Shown piece by piece: positions 5,934 to 8,175 of a stretch of 8,175 bases of DNA. Under the pieces are notes generated by a model. That model saw only the letters and a list, made by a program, of their open reading frames with translations. It was not told where the DNA came from and made no database searches. Origin of the DNA: Streptosporangiaceae bacterium (lineage in GTDB: Bacteria; Actinomycetota; Actinomycetes; Streptosporangiales; Streptosporangiaceae). The position numbers and the translations under genes are program-made. Positions within the stretch are counted from its first letter, which is position 1. Every line of letters starts with the position of its first letter. The stretch is taken from assembly GCA_030052355.1 (NCBI GenBank), contig JASIGS010000426.1, positions 1 to 8,175 of the forward strand, given 5' to 3'.

Positions 5934-7499
5934 TTGGCGATCTTTAGTCCTGGCCTGCGGCCAGTGGAGGAACCCAGAGCCAAGGGTCTCAAGTCGGGCG
6001 CGCTTGGCCTGTGGTCCAGCGTCGTCATGGGCATTGCCTCGGTGGCCCCCGCCTACAGCCTGGCCGCCACGCTCTTTTTCGTGGTGGCCGCCGTCGGCCT
6101 GAAGTCCCCGCTGGTCGCGGTCCTGGCGTTCGTTCCGATGCTGCTGTGCTCGATCGGCTTCAGCGAGCTGAACAAGGCCGATCCCGACTGCGGGACCACG
6201 TTCATCTGGGCGGCCAGGGCGTTCGGGCCGAAAACCGGCTGGGCCGGTGGCTGGGGCGTCGTGGCATCCGACATCCTGGTCATGGCCAGCCTGGCCCAGG
6301 TGGCCGGGCAGTACGTGTTCTTCCTCGTTCAGGGACCGAACAGCTCGATCGGTTCCAATCCCTCCGGCGGCTGGGTGCTGCTGGTCGGGATCTTGTGGAT
6401 CGTCGCGATGACCTACATCTGCTACCGCGGCATCGAGATCTCGTCCAACATCCAGAAGGCCCTGCTGTCCATCGAGATCATCATGCTGCTGGTCATGTCG
6501 GCCACGGCGCTGGTCAAGGTGTTCAGCAGCCATCCGCCCGCCACGGCCCTGCACCCGAGCCTCAGCTGGATATCGCCGTCCCACCTGCCGTTCTCGGCCT
6601 TCGTGACGGGGCTCATCTTCATGCTGTTCATCTACTGGGGCTGGGACACCGCCTTGTCGGTGAACGAGGAGACCGCGGACAAGTCCAGGACGCCGGGCCG
6701 GGCGGGCATCATCGCGACCGTTCTGCTGCTCGTCACCTACTTCATCGTGATCGTCGCCGTGCAGGCGTTCGCCGGAATCGGCGACAAGGGCGTCGGGCTG
6801 ACGAATCCGGCGCACCAGTTCGACGTGCTGTCGGTCACCGGGGGCGCGATCTTCGGCACCTCCGGGCTCGGCACGGTCTTGTCCCGGCTGCTGATACTCA
6901 TGGTGCTCAGCTCTGCCGCTGCCTCGACCCAGACGACGATCTTGCCGACTGCCCGCACGACGCTGTCGATGGCCGCCTACGGTGCGCTGCCCGAGTCATA
7001 CGCCAAGATCCACCCGAGGTACCTCACCCCCACGGTGTCGACTGTCGTGATGGGCGCGATCTCGATCGCCCTGTACATCCCGCTGAACTACATCTCGCAC
7101 GGCAACCCGATCGCTGACGCGGTCACCGCCATCGGCCTGTACATCGCGTTCTACTACGGGCTGACCGCGTTCTCCTGTGTCTGGTACTACCGCAGGTCGC
7201 TGACCAGTAGCTCCTGGAATCTCTGGATGCGCGGGATCCTGCCCGGGCTGGGCGGGCTGATCATGTACGCGGCCGGGCTGTACAGCCTGCAGAGCGACTG
7301 GGTGCCGAGCAACAGCTTCACCAGCTGGACGGTACCGGGCCTGCACTGGGTGATCGGCGGCAGCTTCATCATCGCCGCACTGGCGGCGCTGGCCGGAGTG
7401 GTCGGCTTTGTCTTCATGCGCGTCGTCGCCCCCGCCTACTTCCGCAAAGAGACGCTGACCAGGACCACTCCCCTGCTCGCCTTCAGCGACGAGCTATGA
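5934..7499 (+). CDS. APC-superfamily amino acid/polyamine-type permease
   Basis: Integral membrane transporter of 521 residues with about 12 predicted helices, the usual APC topology. Approximate helices: 25-50, 60-78, 103-131, 146-163, 176-196, 220-243, 258-280, 310-330, 364-382, 394-416, 434-450 and 471-496. Helix 1 carries GIASVAPAYSLA (33-44), the glycine-rich unwound segment that binds substrate backbone in this fold. Helix 6 carries the aromatic run FIYWGWDTA (232-240) followed by SVNEETADK (242-250). It should import or exchange amino acids, amines or related compounds across the cytoplasmic membrane using an ion gradient; the substrate cannot be told from sequence. TTG 5934 is chosen because of the ribosome binding site at 5921-5930 and because it leaves a polar N-terminal tail of about 24 residues. 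The stop overlaps the next gene's ATG (ATGA, 7496-7499), implying co-translation. The 250-base gap upstream suggests its own promoter. Confidence 0.92.
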   Translation: MAIFSPGLRPVEEPRAKGLKSGALGLWSSVVMGIASVAPAYSLAATLFFVVAAVGLKSPLVAVLAFVPMLLCSIGFSELNKADPDCGTTFIWAARAFGPKTGWAGGWGVVASDILVMASLAQVAGQYVFFLVQGPNSSIGSNPSGGWVLLVGILWIVAMTYICYRGIEISSNIQKALLSIEIIMLLVMSATALVKVFSSHPPATALHPSLSWISPSHLPFSAFVTGLIFMLFIYWGWDTALSVNEETADKSRTPGRAGIIATVLLLVTYFIVIVAVQAFAGIGDKGVGLTNPAHQFDVLSVTGGAIFGTSGLGTVLSRLLILMVLSSAAASTQTTILPTARTTLSMAAYGALPESYAKIHPRYLTPTVSTVVMGAISIALYIPLNYISHGNPIADAVTAIGLYIAFYYGLTAFSCVWYYRRSLTSSSWNLWMRGILPGLGGLIMYAAGLYSLQSDWVPSNSFTSWTVPGLHWVIGGSFIIAALAALAGVVGFVFMRVVAPAYFRKETLTRTTPLLAFSDEL

Positions 7500-8175
7500 G
7501 CCCCGCGGTGGCTCGCGCGACCCGGGCAGCCGCGAACGCGGGCAGGCCGTCCTGGCCGGTCCGGTCGGGTACGGTGCCGGCCCTGGCCGACTGCTTCAGG
7601 GCCAGGGTGGAGACCACCCCCAACCTCGCGGCTGAACTGCCAGCCGGGGCCGCGGTGGCGCTCATCCCCGACCGGGCCGCGGCCCGGGATTCGTTCCCCG
7701 GCCCGGTAGCGTCCACCGGCGCGCAAGACTGGCTGAGGTCGTCGGGCAAGACGCAGCTCGCCGCGGCCTTCGCCGAGACGCTCTGGCAGTCAGGCGGCAT
7801 AGACCTGCTGGTCTGGATCGAGGCCACGAGCCGGGCCTCGGTGCTGTCCGGGTACGCCGCGGCGACAGCCGCGGCAACCGGCCGGGACCAGGCGAGCACG
7901 TGTGAGTCGGTCGCCGCGCAGTTCCTCAGCTGGCTCAGCGACACCAGCCATTCGTGGCTGGTGGTGTTCGATGACCTCGCCGACACGGCGAACCTGGACG
8001 GCCTGTGGCCGGCCGGCCCTGCGGGCCGGGTGCTCGTGACCGCCACCGACACGGCCGGCATCCCCGGCAGCATGCGGGTCGTGCCGGTCGGGCCGTTCGG
8101 CCTGCGCGAGGCCATCAGCTACCTCAGCGAGCGCTTGTCAGCCGACCCGGACAAGCGGCACGGTGCGGTCGAGCT
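7496..8175 (+). CDS. NB-ARC/STAND-like ATPase domain protein with atypical Walker A (3'-partial)
   Basis: The frame starts at ATG 7496, overlapping the permease stop, and stays open to the window end (226 complete codons). Residues 1-78 are Ala/Pro/Arg-rich and include GTVPALADCF (25-34). SGKTQLAAAFAETLW (83-97) holds the P-loop lysine Lys85 and Thr86. The first glycine of GxxxxGKT is replaced by Trp79 (WLRSSGKT, 79-86). LLVWIEATSRASVLSGY (104-120) follows, then the Walker B strand WLVVFDDL (154-161, Asp159-Asp160) and GRVLVTATD (177-185) at the position of the NB-ARC strand with TTR. VGPFGLREAISYL (198-210) resembles the start of the small helical subdomain. STAND proteins are ATP-dependent switches that usually carry C-terminal repeats such as TPRs; any such part lies beyond the window. 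I recall actinobacterial proteins with the same SGKTQLA context and reduced P-loop, so this may be a family trait and not decay. Coupling to the permease suggests a shared operon. A role in sensing or defence is inference only. Confidence 0.75.
   Translation, partial: MSPAVARATRAAANAGRPSWPVRSGTVPALADCFRARVETTPNLAAELPAGAAVALIPDRAAARDSFPGPVASTGAQDWLRSSGKTQLAAAFAETLWQSGGIDLLVWIEATSRASVLSGYAAATAAATGRDQASTCESVAAQFLSWLSDTSHSWLVVFDDLADTANLDGLWPAGPAGRVLVTATDTAGIPGSMRVVPVGPFGLREAISYLSERLSADPDKRHGAVE

Noticed and set aside
5820..6815. Long reverse ORF (331 codons) opposite the permease
   Set aside because: Its product is a His/Asp/Arg/Gln/Gly-rich mix, the usual antisense image of a hydrophobic membrane protein. 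The forward frame has a strong ribosome binding site and 12 helices.
7672..7687. Perfect 16-base palindrome CCGGGCCGCGGCCCGG
   Set aside because: It lies inside the ATPase coding frame in a very GC-rich stretch encoding Asp-Arg-Ala residues. With only G and C in play, such palindromes are easily produced by chance, and no second copy or regulatory context was seen.
7483..8115. Reverse ORF (210 codons) at the right end
   Set aside because: The opposite strand encodes the P-loop/Walker B protein with ATGA coupling and G/C-biased third positions. The reverse product has no recognisable motif.

Overview
The window reads as chromosomal DNA from a high-GC actinobacterium. The evidence is very high GC with mostly G or C at third codon positions, TTG and GTG starts, tight gene packing with stop/start overlaps, and a P-loop ATPase of a kind I associate with actinomycetes (family recognition from memory, not a search). 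I see no rRNA, tRNA, CRISPR array, insertion sequence or phage gene.

Layout. Positions 1-2482 hold a forward cluster: an HSL-type alpha/beta hydrolase (possibly cut at its 5' end by the window edge), an isocitrate lyase/PEP mutase superfamily enzyme closest in motifs to methylisocitrate lyase, and a cytoplasmic YceI-family lipocalin-like protein. Between the last two lies a possible 18-codon ORF. It has a strong ribosome binding site, starts on the upstream stop codon (GTGA) and ends on the YceI start codon (TGATG). A convergent reverse-strand gene (2532-4382) encodes a complete S9 (prolyl oligopeptidase) peptidase. Divergent from it is rtcB (4520-5683), an RNA 3'-phosphate/5'-OH ligase with all metal-binding and guanylylation residues visible. 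A 250-base gap follows, with hairpins after rtcB and inverted repeats just before the next gene. Then come a 12-helix APC-superfamily permease (TTG start, strong ribosome binding site) and, overlapping its stop by ATGA, an ORF that runs off the window end. That last ORF encodes an NB-ARC/STAND-like ATPase with an unusual, glycine-poor Walker A loop.

Functionally the window looks like several small unrelated units: lipid/ester and C-C lyase metabolism plus YceI, peptide degradation, RNA repair, and a transporter coupled to a STAND-like protein. The two parts most worth a second look are the permease-ATPase coupling with its odd P-loop and the mini-ORF bridging the lyase and YceI genes. Everything else looks like ordinary members of known families.
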